Assembly: GCF_000308455.1 (NCBI RefSeq)
Contig: NZ_BAFP01000109.1
Location: 62,001 to 126,000, forward strand
DNA from: Nocardia abscessus NBRC 100374
Lineage (GTDB): Bacteria; Actinomycetota; Actinomycetes; Mycobacteriales; Mycobacteriaceae
Length of the DNA stretch: 64,000 nucleotides
Reading direction: 5' to 3'
Shown here: piece after piece, positions 16,780 to 25,514 of the stretch
Layout: each line of letters starts with the position of its first letter
Numbering within the stretch: the stretch's first letter is position 1
Made by a program: the position numbers and the translations under genes
The notes under the pieces: model-generated
Told to the model about the DNA's origin: nothing
What the model saw: the letters and a program-made list of their open reading frames with translations, nothing else
Databases searched by the model: none

Positions 16780-18279
16780 TCAGTGAGCGAGTACCGGCTC
16801 TCCCTCGGCGGGCACCGGCGTCGTGCTCGGCATGAGCACCGCGGTGAGGAGGCCGCCCGCCACGAAGATCGCCGTGGCCCACCAGAAACTGGTCGTGTAG
16901 CTCTCGATCGCGGACTGCGCGATGGTGAGCGGGTCCGGCCTGCGGGTGGACAGGTAGTCGGTCGCCGCGGAGGCCGCGATGGTGCTCAGCAGCGCCGTGC
17001 CGATCGACCCGCCGACCTGCTGGCTGGTGTTGATCATGGCCGAGGCCACACCCGCGTCCTCGTGCTGCACGCCCGAGGTCGCGCCCTGGAAGGCGATCGC
17101 CATCGCGCCGCCGAGGCCGAGGCCGAGCAGGATCAGGGCGGGCAGGATGTGGGTGGCGTAGCCGGTGTCCAAGCCGATCCGGGTCAGCCAGGCCATACCC
17201 GCCGCCGCGATCAGGAAGCCGCCGCTGACCACGATCTTCGGCCCGAGCTTCGGCAGCAGCAGCGACGGGGCGGTGGTCGAGGAGGCCACCATGGCCGCGA
17301 CCATCGGCAGGAACGCCACGCCGGTCATGATCGGCGAGTAGCCCAGGGTCAGCTGCATGTAGTAGGTGAGGAACAGGAAGATCGCGAACATCCCGATGCC
17401 CATGACGAAGACCGTCAGGTAGGAAGTGCCGCGCATCCGGTCGAGCACGATCCGCATCGGGAGCAGCGGGTGCGCGACCCGGGTCTCCAGCCAGGCGAAC
17501 ACCGCGATCAGCGCCGCGCCGCCGAGCAGGAACGCGAGGGTGACGCCGTTGGTCCACCCGTCCGATTCCGCGTGCGAGAACCCGTAGACGATGCCGAACA
17601 GGCCCGCGGTGACCACGACCGTGCCGGGGATGTCGAGTTTGGGCCGCTCGGTGCTCGCGTGCTTGGCCAGCAGCAGCACCGCACCGACCAGGGCGACGGC
17701 CGCGAAGGCCAAGTTCACGAACATCACCCAGCGCCACGACGCCCATTCGGTGAGCGCACCGCCGAGCAGCAGGCCGATCGCGCCACCGGTGCCCGCGACG
17801 GCGCCGAAGATGCCGAACGCCTTCGCCCGCTCGGACGGCTCGATGAAGGTCACGGTGAGCAGCGAGAGGGCGGCGGGCGCCAGCAGCGCGCCGAAGACGC
17901 CCTGCCCGACCCGGGACGCGACGAGCATCTCGAAGCTGGTGGCCGCGCCACCGACGGCGGAGGCGACCGCGAAGCCGACCAAACCGACGATAAAGGTATT
18001 GCGCCTGCCGAACAGGTCGCTGAGGCGCCCGCCCAGCAGCAGCAGGCTGCCGAACGCCAGCGCGTAGCCGGTGACCACCCAGGAGCGGTCGCCGTCGCTG
18101 AAGCCGAGGTCCTGCTGCGCCGCGGGCAGCGCGATGTTCACGACGGTCGCGTCGAGCACGACCATGAGCTGGGCGACGCCGAGGACGGCGAGCACCCACC
18201 AGCGCAGCGCGTGCGAGCCGCGCCTGCCGCTTCCCGCTTGCTGGGGGGCCGGGGCCCCACGGTCGATCGCGGTAGTCAT
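16780..18279 (-). CDS. MFS drug:H+ antiporter, DHA2 (14-TM) family
   Basis: A 499-residue membrane exporter with about 14 membrane segments. DHA2 hallmarks: LDATVVNIALPAAQQDL in TM1 (motif D1), GGRLSDLFGRRNTF between TM2 and TM3 (motif A), and the motif-C-like GTGGAIGLLLGGALTE of antiporters in TM5. It is likely to expel a toxic organic compound. AAGGGGAC precedes ATG 18279. It is divergent from a tetR gene with two palindromic operators in the 117-bp gap, the normal layout of a repressor-controlled efflux pump. A terminator hairpin follows. Confidence 0.9.
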   Translation of the reverse strand: MTTAIDRGAPAPQQAGSGRRGSHALRWWVLAVLGVAQLMVVLDATVVNIALPAAQQDLGFSDGDRSWVVTGYALAFGSLLLLGGRLSDLFGRRNTFIVGLVGFAVASAVGGAATSFEMLVASRVGQGVFGALLAPAALSLLTVTFIEPSERAKAFGIFGAVAGTGGAIGLLLGGALTEWASWRWVMFVNLAFAAVALVGAVLLLAKHASTERPKLDIPGTVVVTAGLFGIVYGFSHAESDGWTNGVTLAFLLGGAALIAVFAWLETRVAHPLLPMRIVLDRMRGTSYLTVFVMGIGMFAIFLFLTYYMQLTLGYSPIMTGVAFLPMVAAMVASSTTAPSLLLPKLGPKIVVSGGFLIAAAGMAWLTRIGLDTGYATHILPALILLGLGLGGAMAIAFQGATSGVQHEDAGVASAMINTSQQVGGSIGTALLSTIAASAATDYLSTRRPDPLTIAQSAIESYTTSFWWATAIFVAGGLLTAVLMPSTTPVPAEGEPVLAH

Positions 18280-18305
18280 TTGTCCCCTTTGTCTCGAGCT
18301 AGGAT

Positions 18306-18324
18306 CCGGAGGCAGTGCCTCCGG
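18306..18324. promoter_or_regulatory. Palindromic operator 1 for the divergent TetR/MFS pair
   Basis: CCGGAGGCAGTGCCTCCGG is a perfect 19-bp palindrome (9+1+9), followed by TTAATCC. It lies 27 bp upstream of the MFS start. A related site with the same flanking TTAATCC occurs 43 bp away. Confidence 0.75.
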
Positions 18325-18349
18325 TTAATCCAAGAAGCTATCACGATAA

Positions 18350-18366
18350 CGGAGACAACGCCTCCG
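18350..18366. promoter_or_regulatory. Palindromic operator 2 for the divergent TetR/MFS pair
   Basis: CGGAGACAACGCCTCCG, an imperfect version of operator 1, again followed by TTTAATCC. It lies just upstream of the tetR -10 element, so binding would also shut off tetR. Confidence 0.65.
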
Positions 18367-18384
18367 TTTAATCCCGGAACTTGA

Positions 18385-18390
18385 TAGAAT
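18385..18390 (+). promoter_or_regulatory. -10 element of tetR, leaderless promoter
   Basis: TAGAAT ends 6 bases before the GTG start at 18397, so transcription should begin at or next to the start codon and give a leaderless mRNA. Consistent with this, there is no good ribosome-binding site. Confidence 0.55.
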
Positions 18391-18396
18391 GAAGAT

Positions 18397-19077
18397 GTGA
18401 ATCACGCCACGGTCGCCTCCCCACCCCGGCGCCTGCGGGCCGATGCCGCGCGTAACCAGCAGCGGATCATCGCCGCGGCCCGGGAACTGTTCGCCGATCA
18501 CGGACTCGAGATCACCCTCGACGACGTGGCCGAGCGCGCGGGTGTGGGCGTCGGGACGGTCTACCGCCGCTTCGCGAACAAGAAGGAACTGATCGTCGAG
18601 GTCTTCGACCAGAACCTGAACGATTTCGCCGACGCGGCCGACGCCGCCTACCGGCACCCCGATCCCTGGTTCGGACTCGTCGAGTTCTTCGACTACGCGT
18701 GTCGGCACATGGCCACCAATCGAGGGTTCAGCGAAGTGATGCTCGAACTCGAGGACGGCGAGACCGACCGGTTCACGGTCGTGCGCGATCGCATCAAGCC
18801 CACCGTGACCGCCATCTGCGCCCGAGCGCGCGACGCGGGCGTCCTCGCCGACGGCATCGAGCCCTCGGACTTCTTCGCGCTCGTGCACATGGTCGACGGC
18901 CTCGCCGAGTTCGCCAAGCCGGTCAATCCCGATGTGTGGCAGCGGTATATGGCCATCATGCTGAACGGCGTGCGCGGCGACGGCACACCGCGCCAGCATC
19001 TGGTCGTCCCGCCGCTGACCGACGACGAGGTCGAGCACGCCAAGCAGCACCTGACCTGCGGCTGGCGCAAACGGTAG
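18397..19077 (+). CDS. TetR-family repressor of the divergent MFS pump
   Basis: A 226-residue protein. The helix-turn-helix at about 20-65 reads RIIAAARELFADHGLEITLD then VAERAGVGVGTVYRRFANKK, followed by a helical ligand domain (VEFFDYACRHMATNRGFSEV). The start is GTG 18397, with a -10 element directly upstream and no Shine-Dalgarno, so probably leaderless. It is divergent from the DHA2 exporter and two related palindromes lie between them. It most likely represses both and is released by a substrate of the pump. Confidence 0.9.
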   Translation: MNHATVASPPRRLRADAARNQQRIIAAARELFADHGLEITLDDVAERAGVGVGTVYRRFANKKELIVEVFDQNLNDFADAADAAYRHPDPWFGLVEFFDYACRHMATNRGFSEVMLELEDGETDRFTVVRDRIKPTVTAICARARDAGVLADGIEPSDFFALVHMVDGLAEFAKPVNPDVWQRYMAIMLNGVRGDGTPRQHLVVPPLTDDEVEHAKQHLTCGWRKR

Positions 19078-19130
19078 CGAAATCGAACCGTAAGTAGCGC
19101 GCGTCACGTTCGCTCCCGTAAATTGGTCAC

Positions 19131-20429
19131 ATGACCAATTCGTGGGTGAACTGGGCCGGCGATCAGCAGTGCGCGCCTGCGATCCTCGCCACACCGCGCT
19201 CCGTCGAGGAAGTGGCCGACCTGCTGGCCGATGCCGAAGCCGCCGGCCGCACCGTCCGCGTCGCGGGCACCGGGCATTCGTTCACCGACGCCGTCCTGAC
19301 CGACGGCACGCTGCTGAGCCTGGCGAAGCTGAACCGTGTGCTCGACGTCGACCGGGCGAGCGGCCTGGTCCGGGTGGAGGCAGGCATCAGCCTGAACGCC
19401 GCCAGCACGGCCCTGCACGAGCACGGCCTCGCCTTTCCCAACCTGGGCGATATCGACGTGCAGACCGTCGCGGGCGCCACCGCCACCGCCACCCACGGCA
19501 CCGGCGCGGCCTTGCAGAACCTCTCCGCCGCGGTGCACTCGGTCGAACTGCTGCTGGCCGACGGAAGCCGGGTCGAACTGAACGAGCAAACCGATCCCGA
19601 CGGCTGGCGGGCGGCGCGGGTCGGCATCGGCGCCCTGGGTGTCGTCACCGCCATGACGCTGCGGATGGTGCCGTCTTTCGTCCTGGAGGGCATCGAACGA
19701 CCGATCCCGGTGGAGGAGGTGCTCGCCGACCTGGATTCGTTCGTCGACGGCAACGAGCACTTCGAGTTCTACATGTTCGCGCACAGCGCACTGGCCATGA
19801 CCAAGCGCAACAACCGCGTGGCCCTGCGGGAGCAGCCGCGCGGCAAGGCGGTGGACTGGTTCGCCGACATCCTCATGTCCAATCACCTGTTCGACGCGCT
19901 GTGCCGAGTGAGCCGCAGACAGCCGCGCATGGTCCCCCTCATCCAGCGCAGCGCCGCCTACGCGGGTAGCTACCGGCGTCAAGTGGACCGCTCCTACCGG
20001 GTGTTCGCCTCGCCACGCCTGATCCGCTTCACCGAGATGGAGTACGCCATCCCGCGCGAGCACTCCGTCGACGCGATCCGCGAGATCAAGGAACTGACCG
20101 CTCGCTTCGACACCCCGATGCCCATCGAGGTGCGGTGGGTCGCGCCCGACGACGCGTTCCTCTCTCCGGCGGGCGGCCGCGAGACCTGCTACATCGCGGT
20201 GCACCAATACCGCGGCATGGACTTCGAGCCGTACTTCCGCGCCTGCGAATCGGTCTTCGACCGCTACCAGGGGCGACCGCACTGGGGCAAGCGCCACTTC
20301 CAGACCGCCGCAACGCTGCGCGAGCGCTATCCCGACTGGGATCGGTTCGCCGAGGTGCGGCGTCGCTTCGACCCGAAAGGGCGTTTCGCCAACCCCTACC
20401 TGGACCGGGTACTCGGCCCGGTCGGCTGA
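19131..20429 (+). CDS. FAD-dependent sugar-lactone oxidase (L-gulono/D-arabinono-1,4-lactone oxidase family)
   Basis: A 432-residue flavoprotein of the VAO/PCMH family. The N-terminal FAD domain has VRVAGTGHSFTDAVLTDG (GTGHSF at 46-51, next to the FAD pyrophosphate) and GATATATHGTG with GALGVVTAMTLRM. The C-terminal ALO domain ends with RPHWGKRHF, the HWGK active-site motif, and FDPKGRFANPYLDRVLG. Members oxidise 1,4-lactones or alditols with oxygen or another acceptor. The usual His of the first motif is followed by Ser, not Cys, and whether FAD is covalently bound cannot be told. No Shine-Dalgarno precedes ATG 19131, so it may be leaderless. Confidence 0.88.
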   Translation: MTNSWVNWAGDQQCAPAILATPRSVEEVADLLADAEAAGRTVRVAGTGHSFTDAVLTDGTLLSLAKLNRVLDVDRASGLVRVEAGISLNAASTALHEHGLAFPNLGDIDVQTVAGATATATHGTGAALQNLSAAVHSVELLLADGSRVELNEQTDPDGWRAARVGIGALGVVTAMTLRMVPSFVLEGIERPIPVEEVLADLDSFVDGNEHFEFYMFAHSALAMTKRNNRVALREQPRGKAVDWFADILMSNHLFDALCRVSRRQPRMVPLIQRSAAYAGSYRRQVDRSYRVFASPRLIRFTEMEYAIPREHSVDAIREIKELTARFDTPMPIEVRWVAPDDAFLSPAGGRETCYIAVHQYRGMDFEPYFRACESVFDRYQGRPHWGKRHFQTAATLRERYPDWDRFAEVRRRFDPKGRFANPYLDRVLGPVG

Positions 20430-20457
20430 GCTCGATCCACCCGCGACGCCGCACCGG

Positions 20458-21204
20458 TCACCCGGCGAGCAGTTCCGCGACCAGGCGGGGCACCGCCGTG
20501 CCGATGGGTTCGCGAACGATCTCGGTGGCCATGGCGTCGTACGGAGTCGGCTCGGCGTTCACGATGACCAGGTCGGCGCCGTTGCCCACCGCGATAGAGC
20601 ACATCGACGCGGCCGGCTCCACCTGCAACGACGTTCCGACGGCCAGGAAGATGTCGCTCGTCTCCGCGGTGAGCGCGGCCTTGGTCATGGTGCGGCGGTC
20701 CATCTGCTGGCCGAACATGACGGTGGCCGCCTTGAGGATGCCGCCGCAGCCGGGGCACGGCGGGTCGGGTTCGCCCGCGGCCACCCGCTCCAAAGTGGCC
20801 GCCATCGAGGTCTGGTAGTCGCATTCGATGCAGACCACTTCGAACATGTTGCCGTGGATCTCGATCACCCGTTCCGGCGACGACCCCGCCCGCTGATGGA
20901 GCCGGTCGATGTTCTGCGTGATGATGGTGACCGCCCGCCCGGCCCGCTCCAGGTCGGCGAGGGCGTTGTGCGCGGCGTTCGGCACGGCCTGCCAAGCCGG
21001 ATTGTCCCGCCGCGCGAGCCAGGCGCGTTCCCGCAGGGCGGCATCGGCCACATAGCTCTGATACGTCGACAGCAGTTCGGCGATCGGGTCTTTCGTCCAC
21101 ACGCCGCGCGGGCCGCGGAAATCGGGAATGCCGGAATCGGTGGAGATGCCCGCGCCCGTGAGCACTCCGATCCGGCCGGTACGACTGCGCCACTCGGTCG
21201 TCAT
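20458..21204 (-). CDS. NAD-dependent protein deacylase, Sir2 family (sirtuin)
   Basis: A 248-residue sirtuin that removes acyl groups from lysines using NAD and so links protein modification to metabolic state. GVLTGAGISTDSGIPDFRGP (13-32), ITQNIDRLHQRAG with the catalytic His117 in EIHGNM, and four zinc cysteines in CIEC (125, 128) and CPGC (150, 153) are all present. GTSLQVEPA and VNAEPTPYD complete the NAD fold. ATG 21204 is selected at the start of homology; a much longer upstream frame is not protein-like. A TAGGCT element 8 bases before the ATG may give a leaderless transcript. Confidence 0.93.
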   Translation of the reverse strand: MTTEWRSRTGRIGVLTGAGISTDSGIPDFRGPRGVWTKDPIAELLSTYQSYVADAALRERAWLARRDNPAWQAVPNAAHNALADLERAGRAVTIITQNIDRLHQRAGSSPERVIEIHGNMFEVVCIECDYQTSMAATLERVAAGEPDPPCPGCGGILKAATVMFGQQMDRRTMTKAALTAETSDIFLAVGTSLQVEPAASMCSIAVGNGADLVIVNAEPTPYDAMATEIVREPIGTAVPRLVAELLAG

Positions 21205-21313
21205 ATCTGCACAGCCTAGGGGCGGCGACGAGTCCGCCGCGACAGATAGACGATGAGAGATTGTTAGGGTTATCATCTCATTGTATAACTTCGGCCGATC
21301 AAGGGAGATCACG

Positions 21314-22225
21314 ATGACCGCGTCCGTCGCACGCGAAACCACCGGCGCGCGAACGCTGCCGCCCCGCCGCCCGATCGAACCGGGCACGCAGATGTGGGAC
21401 CAGACCGGACTGGTCACCTTCTCCCTCACCGCGGGTTCGGCCTTCCTTCTGCAGACCATGGAGCCGACCATCTCCGCGGTGGTGGACGAGTACTCCACCT
21501 TCCGCACCGACCCGATGGGCCGCGCCATGCGCAGCCTGGCGTCGGTGATGATGTGGGTCTACGGCGGCGAGGAGGCGCTCGCCGAGGCCGACCGGCTGCG
21601 CGAGCTGCACGCGTCGCTGAACACCACCGACGCCAACGGCGTCCGGCACACCGCGCTGTCCAGCGCCCCGTGGGCCTGGGTGCTGCACACCGGAACGTTC
21701 GCCTTCACCGAGAGCGCCAAGTACTTCGCCAAGCGCCCGCTCACCGAGGCGGACAAGGAGGCGTACTTCCAGGAGACACTGCAGCTGTTGCGCAATTTCT
21801 CGGTGGCGCCCAAGGAAATCCCCGCGAACTACGCCGAGTTCGAGAAGTTCTTCGACGACACCGTCGCGAACCATCTGGTCGCCACCGACACCGCGCGTGA
21901 TTACCTGCGGGTGATCCGCTCCGTGGCTGCGCCGAAGCAGCTGCCGCGTGCCCTGCATCCGGCCTGGAAAGCGGCGGTGGCGCCGATCGGCCGGCTCCAG
22001 CACTTCGTGACGGTCGGCACCACGCCCGAGGTCGCCCGGCAGAAGCTGGGACTGACCTGGACCGCGGCCGACGAACGCAAGCTCCGCGTGCTCGGCTGGC
22101 TCATCGCGCGACTGGTCCCGCTGTTGCCGGAGCGGTTGCGCTATTTCCCGATCGCCTACGAAGCACGCCGCCTCGAACGCGACCGGCAGCGGCTGCGCAA
22201 GATGATCGACCTGCGTCCGATCTGA
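21314..22225 (+). CDS. DUF2236/MpaB-type oxygenase-like protein
   Basis: A 303-residue, mostly helical protein of the DUF2236 family, which includes latex-clearing protein Lcp and MpaB-like haem enzymes. Typical segments are MGRAMRSLASVMMWVYGGEE, HTALSSAPWAWVLHTGTFAF and YFQETLQLLRNFSVAP. His residues at HTGTF and the nearby region could serve as haem ligands, as in Lcp, but this is inferred. AAGGGAG precedes ATG 21314. It is divergent from the sirtuin gene, and the 109-bp gap contains an AT-rich stretch with GAGAT/ATCTC inverted repeats that may be regulatory. A hairpin terminator follows. Confidence 0.8.
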   Translation: MTASVARETTGARTLPPRRPIEPGTQMWDQTGLVTFSLTAGSAFLLQTMEPTISAVVDEYSTFRTDPMGRAMRSLASVMMWVYGGEEALAEADRLRELHASLNTTDANGVRHTALSSAPWAWVLHTGTFAFTESAKYFAKRPLTEADKEAYFQETLQLLRNFSVAPKEIPANYAEFEKFFDDTVANHLVATDTARDYLRVIRSVAAPKQLPRALHPAWKAAVAPIGRLQHFVTVGTTPEVARQKLGLTWTAADERKLRVLGWLIARLVPLLPERLRYFPIAYEARRLERDRQRLRKMIDLRPI

Positions 22226-22721
22226 CCCATCCGGCGCGAGCCGCTGCCCGGCGGAAGTCCCGCCAGGTCATCTATCGCGCTGAACTCCCGCCACACCCCG
22301 GTCGACCCGCGTCGACCGGGGTTGCGCTGTTTGAAGGCCGAACGTGAAGCACACACCGGACGTCCTTCGCGCATTGCCTCGCATGTGCCGGACTTTCGCA
22401 AATGGCAATTGCTCTGCCGGTCCCGACGGCACGCTTCCGACGAAGCGTTCCCGTACGTCCCGGTGGGCAGGCACTGCGGAACTACTGTCCAGTCCACTCC
22501 GGCGCCGCTGCGCCCGCAGGGACCGCAAGAGCTGTGCCGCAACGGATTCGAGCCGCTGACCTGCGCTGCTCGTCCGCGCGGACACGCGAGGGCACGGCGC
22601 GCCGTAACGATCCACGGCGCGCTGGTATACGTATCTCGTACGCTACGACAGCGTTTCGGCTCACCGCAGCCGGACCGCAGGCACACTCATGCTCCACCTT
22701 GCACATCGAAAGGCGCTCTCC
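22226..22721. other. Gene-free stretch with one terminator
   Basis: About 500 bases. Apart from the hairpin at 22296-22321 there is no supported gene; overlapping frames are Arg/Ser-rich artefacts. The last 80 bases hold the leader of the arsC-like gene, with AAAGGC near its start. Confidence 0.45.
22296..22321 (+). terminator. Terminator hairpin after the DUF2236 gene
   Basis: CCCCGGTCGAC, loop CCGC, GTCGACCGGGG: a perfect 11-bp stem, followed by TTGCGCTGTTT. It lies 70 bases past the stop codon. Confidence 0.7.
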
Positions 22722-23135
22722 ATGTCCCACAAGCCCAGTGTGCTGTTCGTCTGCGTGCACAACGCGGGCCGCTCGCAAATGGCCGCCGGGTTCCTCACCG
22801 CCCTCGCGGGTGACCGGTTCGACGTGCGGTCGGCGGGCAGCGCGCCCGCCGAGACACTCAACACCATCGTGGTGGACGCCATGGCCGAAATCGGCATCGA
22901 CATCTCCGGCCGCACCCCCAAACCGCTCACCATGGACGCGATCGGCATCTCCGACGTGGTGGTCACCATGGGCGCGGGCGATGCCTGCCCGTTCTTCCCC
23001 GGCATCAGCTACCGCGACTGGATGCTGCCGGATCCAGCGGACCAGACCATCGACGTGGTGCGTACCATTCGCGACCGCATCCGCATCCTGGTGGAGAACC
23101 TGATCGCCGAACTCGTCCCGGCGCCGGCACGCTGA
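22722..23135 (+). CDS. Arsenate reductase, low-molecular-weight phosphatase fold (mycothiol type)
   Basis: A 137-residue enzyme. The P-loop CVHNAGRS (Cys11 to Arg17) is the CX5R motif of LMW-phosphatase-like arsenate reductases. VVVTMGAGDACPFFPG, then YRDWMLPDPADQ, holds the second redox Cys region and the Asp-Pro acid loop. In actinobacteria such proteins act with mycothiol/mycoredoxin to reduce arsenate to arsenite. ATG 22722 has GAAAGG about 9 bases upstream. No ars operon genes (transporter, ArsR) lie next to it, so the role could be general thiol-dependent detoxification. Confidence 0.85.
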   Translation: MSHKPSVLFVCVHNAGRSQMAAGFLTALAGDRFDVRSAGSAPAETLNTIVVDAMAEIGIDISGRTPKPLTMDAIGISDVVVTMGAGDACPFFPGISYRDWMLPDPADQTIDVVRTIRDRIRILVENLIAELVPAPAR

Positions 23136-23189
23136 GCACTGTCCGATTCGTTCAAGACGGCTCGGCGTGGCACTGCCTACGCTGCGGAT

Positions 23190-23594
23190 ATGACACCACA
23201 ACTCGACGTCATCGGCATCGTCGTCAGTGACATGGCCGCCTCGGTGGCCTTCTATCGCCGTCTCGGGCTCGACTTCCCGGCGGCCTCCGAACAGGAAGGG
23301 CACGCCGAGGCGGCCCTGCCCAGCGGTTTGCGGCTCACGCTCGACACCGAAGCCGTCATCGCGTCTTTCCACACCGGGTGGACGCCGCCGACTGCCGCGG
23401 GCCGCCTCGGGATCGCCTTCCGGTGCGCCGATCCCGCCGAAGTAGACGCCGTGTACACCGAACTCGTGGAGGCGGGGTACCACGGCGAGTTGAAGCCGTG
23501 GGACGCCTTCTGGGGGCAGCGCTACGCCGTTGTGCTCGACCCCGACGGCAACGGCGTCGACCTGTACGCCGCGCTGCCCACCGGCGCCGAATAG
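23190..23594 (+). CDS. VOC-family (glyoxalase/bleomycin-resistance fold) protein
   Basis: A 134-residue protein with two beta-alpha-beta-beta-beta modules. The first is LDVIGIVVSDMAASVAFYRR LGLDFP (read as two parts), the second is LGIAFRCADPAEVDAVYTEL ending YAVVLDPDGNGVDLYA. The C-terminal Asp-Pro-Asp-Gly-Asn and Val-Asp-Leu are typical. A metal-binding His at the start is not obvious, so it may be a binding protein or use another metal site. Its 3' end overlaps the convergent AraC-type gene by 73 bp. Confidence 0.82.
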   Translation: MTPQLDVIGIVVSDMAASVAFYRRLGLDFPAASEQEGHAEAALPSGLRLTLDTEAVIASFHTGWTPPTAAGRLGIAFRCADPAEVDAVYTELVEAGYHGELKPWDAFWGQRYAVVLDPDGNGVDLYAALPTGAE

Positions 23595-24316
23595 CCGGCG
23601 AGAGCACGCTCGGACCGGGCGAGCAGTTCCCCCATCGAGACTCCCGCCAGTGCGCGCACCTCGCGGGACAGGTGCGCTTGGTCGGCGAACCCCGCCAGCG
23701 TCGCGGTGTCGGCGAGCGGCACGCCGCCGCGTGCCGCGGCCAGTGCGCGTTGCATGCGCAGCACTCTGGCCAGAGTCTTGGGGCCGTAACCGAAAGCGTC
23801 CACGCAGCGCCGGTGCAGGGTGCGCTCGCCGAGCCCCGCCGCCTCGGCGACCGCCACCACCGGCCGACCGGCCTCCAGCGCGCCGACCACCCGCCGCAGG
23901 AGCGGATCGGCCGGTTCGGCGTCGGCCGCGCGCCGCAGCACGATTGCTTCGAGCGCTGCCGCCGGATCGTCGGCGTCCGCCAGCCGTCCGACCAGCGACC
24001 GGACCGTCGCAGACGGCCACAGCTGGGTGAGATCGACCCGTTGATCGCGTAACTCGCGTGCGGAGACGCCGAGCAACGCGGGCGCGGTGCCCGGGAAGAA
24101 TCGGACGCCGATGTACCGACCGCCCGGCGACACCCCGGGGTGGTGGGCGCGGGTGTCCGGCCCCGCGACGATCAGCCGACCGGCCATCCAGATCAGATCC
24201 ATGCACCCGTCGGGCAGCACCGGCAGCGCCGGGCCACGGCCATCGACGGTCTTGGTCCACAGCACGGCGCCCTCGTACCGCGATGGCCGCTCGTGATAGG
24301 CGGCGACCTCGTTCAC
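23522..24316 (-). CDS. AraC-family transcriptional regulator
   Basis: A 264-residue protein from GTG 24316. The N-terminal part (YHERPSRYEGAVLWTKTVDG, LPDGCMDLIW, GVRFFPGTAPALLG) matches the DUF6597-type sensor domain of actinobacterial AraC proteins. The C-terminal double helix-turn-helix is VVAVAEAAGLGERTLHRRCV and ATLAGFADQAHLSREVRALA. The VOC-fold gene is convergent with it and a likely functional neighbour, since AraC/VOC pairs of this kind are common. Its last 73 bases overlap the end of that gene on the other strand. Confidence 0.87.
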   Translation of the reverse strand: MNEVAAYHERPSRYEGAVLWTKTVDGRGPALPVLPDGCMDLIWMAGRLIVAGPDTRAHHPGVSPGGRYIGVRFFPGTAPALLGVSARELRDQRVDLTQLWPSATVRSLVGRLADADDPAAALEAIVLRRAADAEPADPLLRRVVGALEAGRPVVAVAEAAGLGERTLHRRCVDAFGYGPKTLARVLRMQRALAAARGGVPLADTATLAGFADQAHLSREVRALAGVSMGELLARSERALAGYSAPVGSAAYRSTPLPSGSSTTA

Positions 24317-24508
24317 GCCGCCGACGCTACTCCGGCTTACCGACAGGCCGCGCGCGCCGTGGTCACTGATCCCGACCGTCGGCCGACGGATCCGGTGCGC
24401 AACCAGCTCACCCGCCTGATGGTGTCGCAAGCGTGCGGGCGTCCCGGGTCTACCGGCTGGTCGCGGTGCGCGCCCGAGCAGGCCGGGCACCCGCCGATGG
24501 ACGGAGGG

Positions 24509-25018
24509 TCAGCGCTGCGGCGGTGCGATCGGGACGATTTCGCGCGGCACCACCCGCAGGTAGGGATCGCGGTGAGCCGCAGCGATCTTCGATTCCGGAT
24601 CTTTGCACGCGACGGTGACGTCACTGTTCGGCGCGGAGGAAAACGTCCACACCGTCACCCATTCCGCTCCGCCGATCGTCTCGGTCTTCTTCGCATCCGA
24701 CGAGCGCAGATCTTCGTTCCGCCCGGAACTATCGGTCACCGCGCAGCGAATGGCGTTCGCGGCCGGCCCCCACGCCGCGGGCGCCTTGATATCGAGCACC
24801 GCATCGGCGGGTACGGGGACTTTCTTCGCTTCGCCCAGCAAAATCCGGATGCCGCTGTCCGCCGCCGCCTCGTCACGCGCCTCGCTCATCGTCACCGGAG
24901 CACTCGGGGCCGCGGCGGCACTCGTAGATGTCGATTCCCCGCTCGCGGACGGGTCGTCGGAACACCCGGCCACGGTGGCGGCGACCAGCGCGGGGATCGC
25001 CATCCAGCTCATTTTCAC
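24509..25018 (-). CDS. Secreted lipoprotein, unknown function
   Basis: A 169-residue protein from GTG 25018, with GAGAGG 7 bases upstream. The signal peptide ends in a lipobox (LVAATVAGC, Cys at about 19), so it is lipid-anchored outside the membrane. A Ser/Thr/Ala linker follows. The mature domain has two cysteines (IRCAVTD and VACKDPE) likely to form a disulfide, a layout seen in small actinobacterial cell-wall lipoproteins. No function can be assigned. Confidence 0.75.
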   Translation of the reverse strand: MKMSWMAIPALVAATVAGCSDDPSASGESTSTSAAAAPSAPVTMSEARDEAAADSGIRILLGEAKKVPVPADAVLDIKAPAAWGPAANAIRCAVTDSSGRNEDLRSSDAKKTETIGGAEWVTVWTFSSAPNSDVTVACKDPESKIAAAHRDPYLRVVPREIVPIAPPQR

Positions 25019-25514
25019 AGTCAGACCTCTCGTCGTGCCCACTCACCAGGCGATTGGTTCGGATCAGCCAGGCACTGAGCATGACAACGAGGGAGAAGAA
25101 AATCTTGGATACACGCCGAGAAATCGGCAATCCGACCGCAATTGCCCGAAAGAGCCCCACAGAGAAAGAAATAAGGTTCAATTACCGATCCCTCGACCGG
25201 ATCACAGATCATCTCCGGGCAATCCTGGCGTGCTCTTCTTCATGGACGCCTCCGGCCTGCGCCCGTGGTCGGCCGAACGGTCGCGCGCGACGCGTTCTTC
25301 GCGGCGCGCGGTCCACTGCGCGCGGCGCTCACCCGGCAGAAGGCGATCGAGGACGTGAACGGCTTCGCGCAGCCCCGGTCAGCGGCCGATTCGGAAAGGC
25401 ATTACCCCTCGAACCGACGGGTCCGGATAGTGTGTCCGTAGGCGATCATCTGGAGGGCCACCATGGCGAAAGTGTCGTGGGCAGCGGAACGCGTGAGCGG
25501 ATCAGGTCCGGCTC
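25019..25514. other. AT-richer intergenic stretch, possible gene relics
   Basis: About 500 bases. 25040-25200 is clearly less GC-rich than the surroundings; its minus strand holds a short hydrophobic frame (VSKIFFSLVVMLSAWLI) without a ribosome-binding site. 25280-25430 on the plus strand reads ARDAFFAARGPLRAALTRQK and EDVNGFAQP, protein-like but without a start. I can support no gene. Confidence 0.35.

Noticed and set aside
24873..25181. Small hydrophobic frame as a holin- or toxin-like peptide
   Set aside because: No ribosome-binding site, and the frame runs on into the lipoprotein gene in the wrong frame; lower GC of the region is the likely cause of the hydrophobic reading.
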